NCBI RefSeq assembly: GCF_021347895.1
Contig: NC_067113.1
Span: forward strand, 39,161,474-39,225,473
From: Acanthochromis polyacanthus
Lineage: Eukaryota > Chordata > Actinopteri > Pomacentridae
Direction: 5' to 3'
Length of the DNA: 64,000 nucleotides
Part shown: one piece after another, positions 40,607 to 53,119 of the stretch
How positions within the stretch are numbered: the stretch's first letter is position 1
Layout: every line of letters starts with the position of its first letter
The notes under the pieces: generated by a model
Database searches by the model: none
The model's input: only the letters and a program-made list of their open reading frames with translations
Told to the model about the DNA's origin: nothing
Made by a program: the position numbers and the translations under genes

Positions 40607-41164
40607 GAAGCAGATTTTTAATTAATTTCCTCTGTAGAAAGTGTTTTTTCACTTTGATATGAAAGAGCTTTTTTTTCCTTTTTTGGTCAATTCTGGTCCA
40701 AAACTCCAAACTCTGCTGACCAGGGGCCTCATTTATAAAGCTTGCGTACGCACAAAACAGGGCTAGAAAGTGGCGTACGCCACTTTTTTTTGTGATTTAT
40801 AAAAACAAACTTGGTGTGAGAATGTGCACACCGGTGCACCAACTTTGATGCTTGCTTATGCACATTTTGGAGACAGAGGGAACGGCAGAGCTGGAGGGTG
40901 AAGTGGTGAATTGAAACCAGACTGATCTCAAACCTTTATTGTTATCACATATTAGACTTGTAGAGCCGGATAATCATAAACCCTCATTGTTGTAGATGTT
41001 CATATAGTGCGTCATTCTGTATTTGCAGAACTATGTTCATATATCAACAGGGGCGGATTGAACGTTATTTCATTCGGTCGTTTGACCGAAGGGCCGGTAT
41101 CTGGGGCCTGTGCGGTGATCTTTATTAAATAATTTTGTTTACTGATCACCCGGCGCCCGTATGG

Positions 41165-41325
41165 CTGATCGGGGAAAGCAGAAGACCCATTTCTAGGGGT
41201 GGTCTCCGACGCAGTGACCCGGGTTCGATTCCGGCCTGCAGCTCTTTTATGCATGTCTTCCTACTCTTCTCCCCATTTCCTGCCACTCTTCACTGCAACT
41301 ATCACAGTAAAAAGGCAAAAAAACG
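41165..41325 (+). mobile_element. tRNA-derived SINE
   Basis: A Pol III B box (GGTTCGATTCC at about 41,222) is followed by CTGCAGCTCTTTTATGCATG, TCTTCCTACTC, CCCCATTTCCTGCCACTCTT, CACTGCAACTATCACAGTAA and AAAGGCAAAAAAA. This is the body and tail of a very common teleost SINE. The A-box half is degenerate (GTGGTCTCCGACGCAGTGACCC). It sits inside the Harbinger element and so inserted after it. The 5' boundary is uncertain and could reach 41,046. Confidence 0.6.
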
Positions 41326-41432
41326 TAACGAATTTTGTTTATTTATCCATATGCGGTCGAATGGGATGAGCGTCCAACCATTAATCAGCCCTGTACAGGC
41401 ACACATGCTTCACACCACAACCCCCGAGTGAA

Positions 41433-41590
41433 AATGAATTTGTCTATGTGAACCGAAAAAATGCACATTCAATCAGTTTACAAATTATTTGTACATCGGA
41501 CATGATCATAGCAAATTTAGTGGCAGGGTGGCCTGGGTCAACACATGATTCATTCATCCTGATGCACAGCAGTGAAAACACTGCCGGCCG
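41433..41590 (+). pseudogene. Harbinger transposase (HARBI1-like) remnant
   Basis: One frame reads NEFVYVNRKNAHSISLQIIC, continuing TSDMIIANLVAGWPGSTHDS then FILMHSS. This is the region around the second catalytic aspartate of the DDE nuclease family, with the diagnostic WPGSTHDS. The flanking N-terminal and C-terminal nuclease parts are missing, so no active enzyme can be made. Confidence 0.8.
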
Positions 41591-42343
41591 GCGCTGCGTG
41601 AAATGCCGTGGATCAGCAGCTTATTTATATACAGATACATTCATGAGTTACTTTGCATTGACCATTCATGGTAAAATGTGGGTGTGTTGTGGGCGGAATG
41701 TGAGGTGGATCCACCTGTGCAATCTTCCAGCTGGTGTGTGATTTATCAAGAAATTGCATGCAGCTGTGCTTAAGCACAGTTTTATAAATCAGGGGCGAAG
41801 GGCATACGCCCATTTCGTATTTTCGGCGTACGCAAACTTTAGTATGGATCCTACGCAATGTTTTATAAATGAGGCCCCTGGACTTCATGTTGTGAAGGAA
41901 GTCTGGTCCGGTCTGTGAACTCTCAGGGTTTGGACCGATAACCTTGGCGTTGGCTTCATTCAGAGACAACAACAAACCTCCCGATAGTGAGCTGGGACTC
42001 CTCTGGCTGGTATTTTAAGCAACATTTCCCAGCATAGATAAGTGTTTTAAAGTGTGCCTGGCTGCTGTGGTGACAGACAGAAGGAGCTTCAGTCATAGAG
42101 ACAATGGTGGCATTGATGAAGACCAGTGACCTTTCAATGGTCCGTCTTCATCACGCCAGAAATAGAACTGGGTTTATGGGGACATGAGCATCCTGGTTCT
42201 GGGGCTTTGATCAAACCTGGGTGACAACATTTAGACAGATCTGTTCTGCGTTTCATCAGAAACATTGTAAAAACTTGAAATTACATCAAATTTGGCCCAA
42301 CAGACCCGACCACCCCACCAAGCATGCTGCTACCCCCACCGTC

Positions 42344-42655
42344 CTATTTCCTCTGGAGTAGAGTGTCCCAGGTGTGGGAGAGCATGAAGGGCCCTTCATC
42401 CCTGTTCATGGCCCTCTCCGCCCACCTCGTGATCTCCATCACCTCTTTAATCCAGCCTTTGAGTTTGTTGTCTTCAGTTCCGATGATTCTTTCCCCGTTC
42501 CAGTACATAACGTGATTATTTCTTTTGCAGTGCTCTGAAACTGCAGATTTGAGATTTTCCTGCAGTGCTTTTGAGATCTTGTGAGTCCTGTTGCTGTGGA
42601 TTGTGGCGTGTCTGGTGGGGTGGTCAGGTCCGGTGGGTTCACCACGACATGCCAT
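42344..42655 (-). pseudogene. Penelope-like retroelement, C-terminal fragment
   Basis: The minus-strand reading ENLKSAVSEHCKRNNHVMYW, later IKEVMEITRWAERAMNRDEG and then LSHTWDTLL, matches the end of Penelope-like polyproteins downstream of the GIY-YIG endonuclease (the usual SAVAEH...W and AMNRDEG...LSHTYD..L pattern). The reverse transcriptase and the GIY-YIG core are absent. The sequence upstream on that strand (42,660-42,840), with a CTCACTGACAGCGTGTG word, may be leader sequence of the same element. Confidence 0.65.
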
Positions 42656-42867
42656 TACGGCGTGGGCCTGGTTGGCCCGGCGGATCTGGCGACTCTAGCG
42701 GGCGTGTTGCAAATGTCGGCCGTCAATCTGCCAGCTGACACATCACACGCTGTCAGTGAGACGCTTTTGAGGAAGGCGAGAGTTTTTACCGAAACTGTCA
42801 AGAAGTTAATCAACATCTATCTAATCATTTTATCTCCGAACAAAAGAACTCAAAACTAATCTATCAA

Positions 42868-43445
42868 CAAGAAGACATGATGAACGTTTTTGAGCTAAGA
42901 CTCAACATCTTCCATCTGAGAAGCATCCGCCGTATCCTGGACATATCCTGGCAAGACAGAGTGTCTAACACTGAAGTCCTACCCTGATCTAACCTTTGAA
43001 GCTCGTTCATTTTGCTCAGACAGTGTAGGCTGTGTTGGCTTGGACATGTCCACCACATGGAGGACGGACGCATTCCAAAAGACATTGTCTATGTTGTTGA
43101 CGATGTTGACATTGAGAGTTGGCATCTGGGTGGAGAACCAAAGGTCGCCCTCTGCTGCAATACAAGGATGTCTGCAAGAGAGACATGAAGGCACTCCACA
43201 TCAACACCTCGTCCTGGGAGGAACTCGCAACCGACCGTATGAGGTGGAGAAGAAACCTGAATCAACACCTCAGCTCAGGAGAAGTGAGGCTGACCAACAC
43301 AGAAGCAGAAAAGAGGACCTGGTGAAAGGATTGCAACAACCCTAACAGACCAGAGACCACATACAAATGCGACTGTTGCAACAGACATTGTCATTTCCAC
43401 ATTGGTCTCCTTGGCCACAAATGATGCTGCAACAGCCAAACAGAC
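42868..43445 (+). pseudogene. Non-LTR retrotransposon 3' end (ORF2 C-terminus)
   Basis: Plus-strand frames read LRLNIFHLRSIRRILDISWQ, then RQCRLCWLGHVHHMEDGRIP and KDIVYVVD, then GRPLLQYKDVCKRDMKALHI and NTSSWEELATDRMRWRRNLN. A final YKCDCCNRHCHFHIGLLGHK is a C-terminal zinc-knuckle-like motif. This order is typical of the region after the reverse transcriptase in fish non-LTR elements. Frame changes and stops break it, and the RT domain itself is not in the window. The clade is not assigned. Confidence 0.75.
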
Positions 43446-43559
43446 AGGACAACCAGGACGTACACCCACGATCAAGGCTGACTGATAGAGGCCTACTATC
43501 CTACGTTTCGGTCGGCTACTCCTCCTAGGCCTTTGAGAAAACCAAAGCAAATTACATAT

Positions 43560-44085
43560 CAAAACGTGCGGCTTCTTCGGGAATAGTGTGCTATGACTTT
43601 TGGAAGAAATTCGTGATTTTTTCGCAGAATTATTCGCAAAAAACTGCGCTCAAAGTGCCATAGGAAATGAATGGGGACTGAAAAAAAATCGGCTTGAAAA
43701 ATCCACAGTTTTCCAAACGCCACTCCTTTGCCATACGTTCACCTAGAAACTTAATTTAACCATCAAAACGCAGTGATTCTTCTTGTCTCCACAGGAATGT
43801 TTTTTATGTCAGGCTGAGATTTACAGTTTTTGATCAGTGAGTCCTCAAAAAAGTGAAAATTCTCAAAATCTGCTCTGTTTAGAGTGCGGCATGTCAGTTG
43901 GTAGAGTGGAGGAGAGGTGAAAAATCCGCCTGAAAATTTCCCGATCGCATCGCCCTCACGACCAAACCATAAATATTAGGAGAATGAAATTTGGTCAGAT
44001 GGTAAACAACCTTCACACCCAATACCTCCACAGGAGCTGCATGTCAGCCTGAAAATCAGTTCAACCTCTCAGCTTCACACAGCCT
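43560..44085. other. Non-coding stretch, possibly a non-autonomous TE
   Basis: Contains CATAGGAAATGAATGGGGAC, TTTGCCATACGTTCACCTAG and similar text that I associate with dispersed non-coding repeats in fish, but no inverted termini were found. No gene is present. Confidence 0.3.
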
Positions 44086-44091
44086 TTAGAG

Positions 44092-44305
44092 CAGGGGTGT
44101 CAAACTCAGTTCCTGGAGGGCCACTATCCTGCATGTTTTAGATGTTTCCCTCTTCCAACACACCTGATTCAAATGATCAGGCTCGTTATCAGGCTTCTGC
44201 TGAGCTTCATGATAAGCTGATCATTTCAATCAGGCGTGTTGGAAGAAGGAAACATCTAGAACATGCAGGATAGTGGCCCTCCAGGAGCTGAGTTTGACAC
44301 CCCTG
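44092..44305. mobile_element. hAT-type MITE with 8-bp target duplication
   Basis: 214 bp. The left end is CAGGGGTGTCAAACTCAGTT and the right end is its near-exact inverse (AGCTGAGTTTGACACCCCTG). It is flanked by perfect 8-bp duplications CTTTAGAG at 44,084-44,091 and 44,306-44,313, the expected hAT signature. The inner arms (CCTGGAGGGCCACTATCCTG, then CATGTTTTAGATGTTTCC) also pair with the right half, so the element is close to a full-length hairpin. No coding capacity. Confidence 0.92.
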
Positions 44306-44651
44306 CTTTAGAGTAACTCCAATCCAAATTTTGACCAGGTGAGATCTTCCCATCTCTTCCTTTCAAAATAAAAGCACAGCACAATTTCAAAATAAAAGCC
44401 TGTGACGGACCGGAAAACGCCGAAATATGGTAATAATTAATAATAATATTATTATGAAAAAATATAAGTAGTTTAAAAATAAATGTATGTCCATTTTATA
44501 AAAGAAATTTAAAAATAAAAATATGTATATTAAAATTAGTTAAAATTGAAATTTATGTGACTATTACTAAAGCAATGTTAAAATAAAAATGTACATGTTA
44601 AAAATGGTTAAAATCGAAATTATGTGAACATTGTACATTGATGTTAAAGAA

Positions 44652-44653
<2 letters not shown>

Positions 44654-44708
<55 letters not shown>
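44654..44708. repeat. AC microsatellite
   Basis: An uninterrupted (AC)n tract of about 27 units, followed by ATATATATG, inside an AT-rich region (44,440-44,930) with recurring TTAAAATAAAAAT and AATTTATGTGA words. Confidence 0.97.
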
Positions 44709-44715
<7 letters not shown>

Positions 44716-45273
44716 GTTTATATATGTTAAAGTAGGTCAAAATCCAAATTTATGTGACATAAATAAATACATGTTAAAATAAATATATAATACATGTTAT
44801 AAATAAATAAAATGAATGTTAAAATTAAAATGTTTATGTTAAAATAGGTTAAAATTAAAATTTATGTTGATATTGTAGAAGCAATGTTAAAATAAAAATG
44901 CATGTGCATGTTGTAAAAGAAGAATGTTTAAAATGTATGGCAAAACCAGATGAATAGTCTCCTGTCTGCTGTGTTTCTCTACTGTTGTCATAGCCTAGAC
45001 GTTGGCATGATCTTTTAATGACAGGTGAGATTTAATGTCATAAATGAGCTGAGAATCAAACCGGGAGGCCGGCTTGAGCCCCTCCCATGATTTCCGTGAG
45101 TGGGAATTGTCTAGTGGCCTTTTATTAAGCTAAACTTGAGGTACACAACATCTAATGCCATTATACGTCAGTTGTGTTGTCAGTTTCCAAGGTTTTTCCA
45201 TGGTTTATGAAGGAGACCCTGAGATATTTTTAACTCGTTTGTTTGAGGTGGTGACTCAGCCCTAACCTAAACA

Positions 45274-45567
45274 ATGCACCAGTTTCCTGCAGAGAACAAT
45301 GGCCTCAGACTTGGAGGAGCTGAATCTTACCCTGACTGCTTCACGCTGGCAGCAAACCATCCTCGTAGGCATTTGTGGTCTGATGAAACCAAGAGAACCA
45401 CATCATCTGCAACACAGCAGAGACCCGAATCTACAGTTCCTAAAATGGACACCGTCCTCAACATAACACCAACGGAGATCCTTCCCATGAAAATCAAAAA
45501 CAAGTGGAAAGCATGGTGGTGGCAGCATCATGATGTGAAGCACGGTGGTGGCAGCATCATGATGTGA
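45274..45567 (+). pseudogene. Tc1-like transposase relic
   Basis: The frame contains HLWSDETKR, which matches the WSDET segment around the first catalytic aspartate of Tc1 transposases, and ends in KHGGGSIMM. The usual 40 or so residues between these motifs are replaced by unrelated sequence, and the KHGGGSIMM segment is duplicated in tandem in two frames. No other catalytic residues are present. It may be a source, or sibling, of the 27-bp minisatellite at 40,442. Confidence 0.5.
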
Positions 45568-45569
45568 AG

Positions 45570-45720
45570 CATTTTGAGTCATTTCTAACATGTTTTTTTC
45601 CCTTTAGGACTAATTTTGTGTCATTTTGGACAAATTTTGAGTCCCTTTGAACAAATTTTTATTCAAATAGAAGAAATTGTGAGTAATTTTTAAAATGTTT
45701 TTGCCATTTAGGATAAATTT
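45570..45720 (-). repeat. Short degenerate TGACTCA/TTTGTCC tract, minus orientation
   Basis: TTGAGTCATTTCTAAC, GTCATTTTGGACAAATTTTG and CCATTTAGGATAAATTT on the plus strand place it in the same family as 33,290-34,200. It directly follows the transposase relic. Confidence 0.6.
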
Positions 45721-46399
45721 ATGATTATTTTATACCTGCAATACAAAAGCCTACACCTCTATGGAATCAGCACTAGTTCTTTCTCCTTCTTAGTGGTTGT
45801 TCTGTTTTCATAAAGCTGCTTGCAGTGAAAAATGAGCGACAGGATCCAAAAACACTCAGAAACTGAGGGTTAACATGTGTTCGTCCTTTGAGAGGTTCTG
45901 AAAGTGGAACCAGCAGACTTCTCGGAGCATATTTTCTTTTCGTTTGCCATCATTTCCAGTCAACCAGCTCTTCATGATGGATCGTTGTGTTTGCAGCCAG
46001 AGTTTCGACTCGGTTTAATTGTGTTTGAGGGAAGCTGCAGCAGGACTGTGTTGTATCATCGCTCAGGCTGACCTGCAGATGACCGATAGCTGCAATCACA
46101 TTACCTGAGAGTCCCTCTGCAGCCGAGGCTCGGTTCCATCATTAGTGTTTCAAAGAAGCTCGCTGATGGGGAAATGGTAGAACCGAAGAACAAACAAATT
46201 AATGGAGATGCTCCCACAGAGATGCACTGCCGATAAAACCCTGTTCATCAACAACTGCTAACTCAAGGCTCTGCAGGCACAACGTTCTCAGCAGGTTTTG
46301 GAGGAACGTGTGCTGCGAGTGAGGCAATATTTTTTGGAAACCCGAACTTGACTCCTTGTCAGATCGTTTTTCATCAAAACTCTCAGAAATCAAAAAGGA

Positions 46400-47880
46400 A
46401 CGGTTCTTAAATGGTTCTTCAGAAGGCTCTCTGGTTCTTCAGAACAACATCACCAGTTGGAGAACTTCTTTTTTTAGTGGACGGTTCCTCGTGAATATTA
46501 TGTAGTTATATAAAGTGCAGAAACAGCCATCTAGAACCTTCAAAAAAACGGTTCCTTTCGGAACTGCAAATGACTCTTGAAAGAACCTAAGTAAAAATAA
46601 CTTCAGATGGTCACCAACCAATTTGAGGAACCCACAAAAGTGCTTCAAAGAACCATTAAAATGGTTCCTTTAGCTACCATTAATTGGGCTCCTAAAACAT
46701 AGAAAAAACTGGTTCTTCAAAGAACCAGAGAACCTCCTAAATGGTTCTTCAGATGGGTTTCTGGTTCTTCGAAACAAAATCACCAACTGAAGAACATCTT
46801 TAACTAGAAAAGCACTCGGAGAGCGCATACCTCCGCCATCCCGTTTGTCTGTCTGTCCATCTGTGTGTCTGTGTGTGTGTGTTTGTCTGTTAACAGCATA
46901 ACTCAAAAAGTCATGGACGGATTTTCACCAAATTTTTACAGGATGTCCGGAAGAGCAGGCGGCCATTTCTCAATTGTCCTTCGACCTTCAAAAAATTCCT
47001 GGATCCAGACGGTGAGTCGGATCACCTCCAAAATCTAATCGATTCTTACTCGTGCTCTTCCGGACATCCTGTAAAAATTTGGTGAAAATCCGTCCATGAC
47101 TTTTTGAGTTATGCTGTTAACAGACAAACAGACAGACACACACACACACACACAGACGGACAGACAGACAAACAAACTCGGGTGATTACATAACCTCCTG
47201 GTGGAGGTAATAATTATTTGATGGTTCCTTGTGAACTTTAAATAGTTATTTAAAAGTGCTAAAACGGTCATCTAGAACCATCTAGAACGGTTCCTTTAGG
47301 CACCGCAAATGACGTTTTAAAGAACCTAAGTAAAAATAATCTGAAATGCTCAACATCACATTGAGGAACTCCCAAAAGTGCCTCAAAGAACCAGTAAATG
47401 ATTCTTTTAGCTACTATTAGACAACAGCAGGTTCTTTAAAGAACCTGAGAACCTTCTGAATGGTTCTTCAAAACAAAATAACCAATTAAAGAACATCTTT
47501 AACTAGTTGATGGTTCCTCATGAACTTTAGTTATTTAAAGTGCTAATACAGCCATCTAGAACCATCTAGAATGAATGCAAATGATCTTCAAAGGACTTAA
47601 GCAAAATAAATTCTTCAAGTAACCATGTGGTCAATAATCACAGTTCTATGAAGAACCCCCAAAGGTATCTCAAAGAACCAAAAAAATGATTTCTTTAGGC
47701 ACCATAAAAGTCGCTCCAAAGAAACTTGGGCAAAAATAAGTTCTTTATGGAATCCTTTCCTTTAATGGTTCTTTAAAGACTTACTTCTTCAAGCAGTTGC
47801 CCTTCTTGTTCTTTCGGAAGCCATTTATGGAACCTAAAGGAACCCTTTTATGGTTCTAGATGACAGCATGAAATTTCAGC
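46400..47880. repeat. Tandem array of GGTTCTTT/AAGAACC-rich units, ~280-330 bp
   Basis: Units starting near 46,478, 47,219 and 47,510 share TTGATGGTTCCTCRTGAACT, AGTGCTAAAACGGCCATCTA, GAACGGTTCCTTTAGGCACC, GCAAATGACTTTTAAAGAAC, CCCAAAAGTGCCTCAAAGAA and AAAGAACATCTTTAACTAG. The junction between the first and second units is split by the hairpin MITE at 46,803-47,214. Related text recurs at 50,600-51,030 and 52,080-52,270. Confidence 0.8.
46803..47214. mobile_element. Hairpin MITE with perfect 77-bp arms
   Basis: Bases 46,881-46,957 (starting GTTTGTCTGTTAACAGCATA) and 47,053-47,129 are exact reverse complements over 77 bp, with a 95-bp loop. Outside them the pairing continues imperfectly through CTGTCTGTC/GACAGACAG runs. 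The neighbouring tandem units show the uninterrupted site (CATCTTTAACTAGTTGATGG near 47,505), so this is an insertion. No protein-coding capacity. Confidence 0.85.
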
Positions 47881-47889
47881 AGCAACTAA

Positions 47890-48590
47890 CTCCTTTTATT
47901 TTTGGTTAATCAGCAGATTTTTTTCTTAATTAGTCGATTAATCATCAGAAAACTGTGAGAAACGTCCCGCAGAGTTCCCCAAATCCAAAGCTGGCATCTT
48001 GTAACACGTTCTTCTGTTTGACCAACAGTCTAGAAGCCAAAATATTACACTTGTTCTAATGGAAAGCACCCAGAAATACTGCAAATACTCACATTTAATT
48101 TTCGTTTTTTAAGTCAACGCGTCTCATATGCATTTAGAGTTTCGTGATTGTTGGTTTGGATCTGCGAGTTAGTTTAAGGTTTTAGGTTTCTATGTTCCAC
48201 CTCACGGTGACGGGTTCTCAGGTCGGTGAGTCAGTCGTTGGTTCTGCGTTGTGTTGAAGAACTCAGATTTTTTTTTAAATTTTTTATTAAATCTGGTCGA
48301 AGCATTTTGCTTTTGGTGAACTGTTGGATGAGGCAGGTGGAATAAAGTGGTTTTAACAACACAGATCTGGATTTATTTTCTGATGAAACGAGTAGTTCAG
48401 GGACCTTTGGAAAGTTTAAAACCCAACGACTCTTTCTGTGTAACAGAATACATCCACGTTAGACGACAGATCATCTTCAAGTCTTCATTAAGTGAGCGTC
48501 TGATTTGGTTCTTCAAGTGCTTTGTGAAGCTTCAACATTCTTATGAATAATGAAAGTTCTCTGGTCTGTATTTTTATGTTCTGGGTGTAT
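47890..48590. other. Gene-free stretch
   Basis: Ordinary AT-rich sequence. The 67-codon ORF at 48,347-48,550 has no recognisable motif. Confidence 0.5.
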
Positions 48591-48593
48591 TTA

Positions 48594-48808
48594 CACACGT
48601 GGACAAAATTGTTGGTACCCCTCAGTTAAAGAAGGAAAAACCCACAATTCTCACTGAAATCACTTGAAACTCACAAAAGTAACAATAAATAAAAATTTAT
48701 TGAAAATTAACTGATCAAAATCAGCCATCACTTTTGAATTGTTGATTAACATAATTATTTAAAAAAACAAACTAATGAAACAGGCCTGGACAAAAATGAT
48801 GGTACCCA
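48594..48808. repeat. Tc1 left terminal inverted repeat (IR/DR)
   Basis: Outer direct repeat at about 48,599-48,619 and inner direct repeat at about 48,786-48,806. The segment between them pairs with the right arm almost throughout. Confidence 0.93.
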
Positions 48809-48812
48809 TAAC

Positions 48813-49949
<1,137 letters not shown>

Positions 49950-50019
49950 TCAATTAAATGACACACCTGAGTTAATCATGTCACTCTGGTCAAATAGTTT
50001 TCAATCTTTTATAGAGGTA

Positions 50020-50228
50020 CCATCATTTTTGTCCAGGCCTGTTTCATTAGTTTGTTTTTTAAAATAATTATGTTAATCAACAATTCAAAAGTGATGGCTA
50101 TTTTTGATTATTTAATTTTCAATCAATTTTTATTTATTGTTACTTTTGTGAGTTTCAAGTGATTTCAGTGAGAATTGTGGGTTTTTCCTTCTTTAACTGA
50201 GGGGTACCAACAATTTTGTCCACGTGTG
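50020..50228. repeat. Tc1 right terminal inverted repeat (IR/DR)
   Basis: Mirror of the left arm. Small differences lie around 50,099-50,130 (GGCTATTTTTGATTATTTAA, against the left arm's inverse). Confidence 0.93.
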
Positions 50229-50599
50229 TAGGTCAACACATTCTTTAATAACATCTTTTAAAACAGTCTCAGCCTGTATCCGAAGTGATGGACGTGTCCT
50301 ATAACATTTTGCTAAATCAGGATCAGATCCAACAGGATGGGAGTTTTTCTGGAAGACCCGAGGATGCTGGAGACGTTCCAGCTTTTTTTTTTTCCTCTGT
50401 TACATCCGTTTAACTGGAAACAACTCGTTCTCTGGGTTTTTAAACACGACTGCACAGTTTAGAGACTCGAGCTGCTTTCTGGCTGTAAAATTAGTCTTTA
50501 ATCACTGACTCTTATAAACATTAAGATAAAAAACACAAACATGTTCTAATGGAAGGAACCCAGAAATTATGTAAACTCTTACATTTGAAAAAATACTGA

Positions 50600-51040
50600 A
50601 ACAATTCTCATTCCACAAACAGTTCTTTAAAAGGGTTGCTTAGAGAACCTGTATTTCTCTGGATATCTATAGAGAGTTCTTCTATGTAACTTTGGGGTTC
50701 TGTTTGAAGACATGCTTCCTAAAAGAACCTACTGCTGTCCACATTCTTTGGATTCCCATGTGGAGAGCCAAAGGGGATTTCTCATAGATCTTTCAGGCAT
50801 GGTTGGGGGTTCTTCAAAGATTAGTTTGAAGAAATGGTTCCTTGAAGAACCTATTTTGTCTGTATTCTTTAGAGGACCATTAATATAGGGTAAAGGAACC
50901 ATTTTGACTGTTCTTCAAGGCATCTTTGAGGGTTCTTTCAAGAACTGTTTCCTTAAAGAACCTAGTTTTGTCTACGTTCTTTGGAGTCCCATTAATAGAA
51001 GCTAAAGGATGCAGATTTTGACTGTTCTTTGAGGCACTTT
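50600..51040. repeat. Degenerate AAGAACC/GGTTCTT repeat
   Basis: Two to three diverged units of about 110-130 bp, each with AAGAACCTATTTTGTCTGTA-like text, TTCTTTGGAGTCCCATTAAT, AGCTAAAGGA and TTTTGACTGTTCTTYRAGGC (ends near 50,930 and 51,043). Same general family as 46,400-47,880. Confidence 0.65.
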
Positions 51041-51054
51041 GAGGTTGTGAAAAT

Positions 51055-51470
51055 TCATCAGTATCACAAAGAAGAGAAAGAATATGACAACAAAGAAGAG
51101 AACAAGAGGAAGGAGAAGAAGACAACCAAGAAGAAGATGACGATGAAGAAGATAAAGAAGAAGAAGAAGACAACAAAGAAGAAGAACAAAAAGCAGAAGA
51201 AGATGAAGACTAGGAAGAAGAAGACAACGGTGACAACAATGACGAAGAAGAAGAAAAAGATGAAGACAACAAAGAAGAAGAGGAAGAAGATAAAGACAAC
51301 GAAGAAGAAGATGATGATGAAGAAGAAAGAGGCAGAAAAGGAAAAAGAAGCAGAGGATGGCGGCAGCGATGGTGGTGATGATGAAGACGACGACGACGAA
51401 GAAAAAGACAGCAGTGATGGCGACAACGAAGAAGCCAACAATGTCAAAGAAGAAGAAGAATTATCTCTGG
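51055..51470. repeat. Purine-rich GAA/GAC low-complexity tract
   Basis: About 400 bp of almost pure purine on the plus strand (GAAGAAGAAGACAACAAAGA and variants with GATGAT and AAG). It opens long ORFs on both strands (Lys/Glu-rich plus, Phe/Ser-rich minus) that end soon after the tract. I regard these as compositional. Confidence 0.9.
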
Positions 51471-51479
51471 AGGGCCTGG

Positions 51480-52300
51480 AGTCTTTAAGAACCAGAGAAC
51501 TTTCTGAACGTTTCTCAGAGCTGAGAACAGGTGAGTCTGAACAGGTGAAGCGCTGACTTAAGCTAACACAGATTAGCATGTGGCGGCATGTTGTGGTTTC
51601 CAGCTAATTACCCAGCAGCCTCGGCTCTCGGGGGTTTGAGCAGCAGTGAGAAGCAGAGAACTTGTAAATGTCAAACAAGAGGAAAAAAGAGCTTTTGATT
51701 TATCTGAATGGACTTCCTGGTTCTTCCTAAACGCTGCCAGCGTCGACACAATGACCGGCCTGTTAGCATCTGAGATGTGAACAAGATCAGACAAGACGAC
51801 GGCACAGCTTCTGGAAAATGATTTAGCTCTGGATTATGGAGACAAACAAGCAGGACGGGGCATCCAAACCAAATATACCAAAGAAATCCAGTGGATTCTG
51901 TTGTAAATAATAATTATTAGGAGAAAATACGCAAAGAGAGACAGAAAATACTAACTAAAATCTAAACCGTTTAATGGAAACAGTCCATTCAAACATATGA
52001 AGCTGTAATATGGAGCATTTCTGATTAAAATGTGTGAAGATGAGCTGACTGATGTTGGATGTTCTGTTGGTTTGTTAGCAAAAAGGAAGGTAGTGGACTT
52101 TAGTTCTTTAAAGAACCCCTAAATCTATGAACCATGAAATAATGGTTCCTGTAGGCACCATAAATGACGCTTCATTTAGCAAAAATGAGTACAACACTCT
52201 TTCAAACGGTTATTTAAGGAACTCCCACAGCGGCCTCAGAAACCAAAAAATGGATTCTTTCAGCCCCATAAATGACACTTAAAAAAAAACTTACTTACTG
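51480..52300. other. Gene-free stretch
   Basis: No gene recognised. From about 52,085 there are AAGAACC words related to the neighbouring repeat family. Confidence 0.5.
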
Positions 52301-52309
52301 TTCAAAACT

Positions 52310-53110
52310 TACTTTTGAGCAGTTTTGAACAGATTTCAAGTCATTGTGGACAATTAATCACTCCCAATGGATAAAGTTTTCAAGTCATTATTGGCTATTT
52401 TTAATTTGTTTGAACAAATTCAATCATTTTGAACAAATTCTGAGTCTGTCTGGGATTATTTGGGACTTCTTTTGGGTCATTTATGACAAGATTTAACACA
52501 TTTTTGATATATTTTGAGTAATTTTGGACCATTTTAAACATTTTTTGGGAAATTTTGAGTAGTTTTAACAGCTTTTGAGTCATTTTGGACCAATTTCAAC
52601 TTGTTTTTACAAGTTATTTTGGACAGAATTTGACTCACTATTGGAAATTTTGAATTAAAATCGAACCATTTTGAAGAAACTTTGAGTTTCTTGGGACTTT
52701 TTCAGTGTTATCTGGGACTTCTTTTGGGTCGTTTGGGACACGATTTGGCATTTTGGATCATTTTTAACATGTTCTGAGTAGTTTTGAACAGGTCTCAGGT
52801 ATTTATTCTCAATGGATAAAATTTAAGATGTTTTTCGAGTCAATATTGGCAATTTTTAATTCTTTTGAACAAATCCAGTCATTTTGAGGATATTTTGGGT
52901 TTGTTTGGGATTATTTGGGACTTTGTTTGGGTCATTTATGACAAGATTTAACAAATTTTGAGTCATTTTGGACCATTTTTAACACATTTTGGGGAACTTT
53001 GAGTAGGTTTGAACAAGTTTTGAGTCATTTTGAACTAATTTTTTCAACTTGTTTTACAAGTTATTTATGACGGATTTTGAGTCATTATTGGCAATTTTGA
53101 ATTAAAATTG
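52310..53110 (-). repeat. Tandem duplication (~470 bp unit) of TGAGTCATTTTGGAC repeat
   Basis: Two diverged units start near 52,317 and 52,785. Shared landmarks are CAATGGATAAARTTT, GAGTCAATATTGGCAATTTT-like text, CTGGGATTATTTGGGACTT, GGGTCATTTATGACAAGATT, TTTACAAGTTATTT and TTTTGAATTAAAATYGAACC. Internally each unit is made of the degenerate TGAGTCATTTTGGAC family. Confidence 0.8.
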
Positions 53111-53119
53111 AACCATTTG

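Larger units (their letters stand above)
40720..41881. mobile_element. PIF/Harbinger-like element, internally deleted, ~1.16 kb
   Basis: The left end CCAGGGGCCTCATTTATAAA and the right end TTTATAAATGAGGCCCCTGG are exact inverted repeats of 20 bases. Subterminal palindromic words follow on both sides (GTGGCGTACGCCAC, GGCGTACGC). The interior holds a Harbinger nuclease remnant (41,433-41,590) and a SINE (41,165-41,325). No obvious 3-base target duplication is visible at the ends. The element is too short to encode both Harbinger proteins, so it is non-autonomous. Confidence 0.8.
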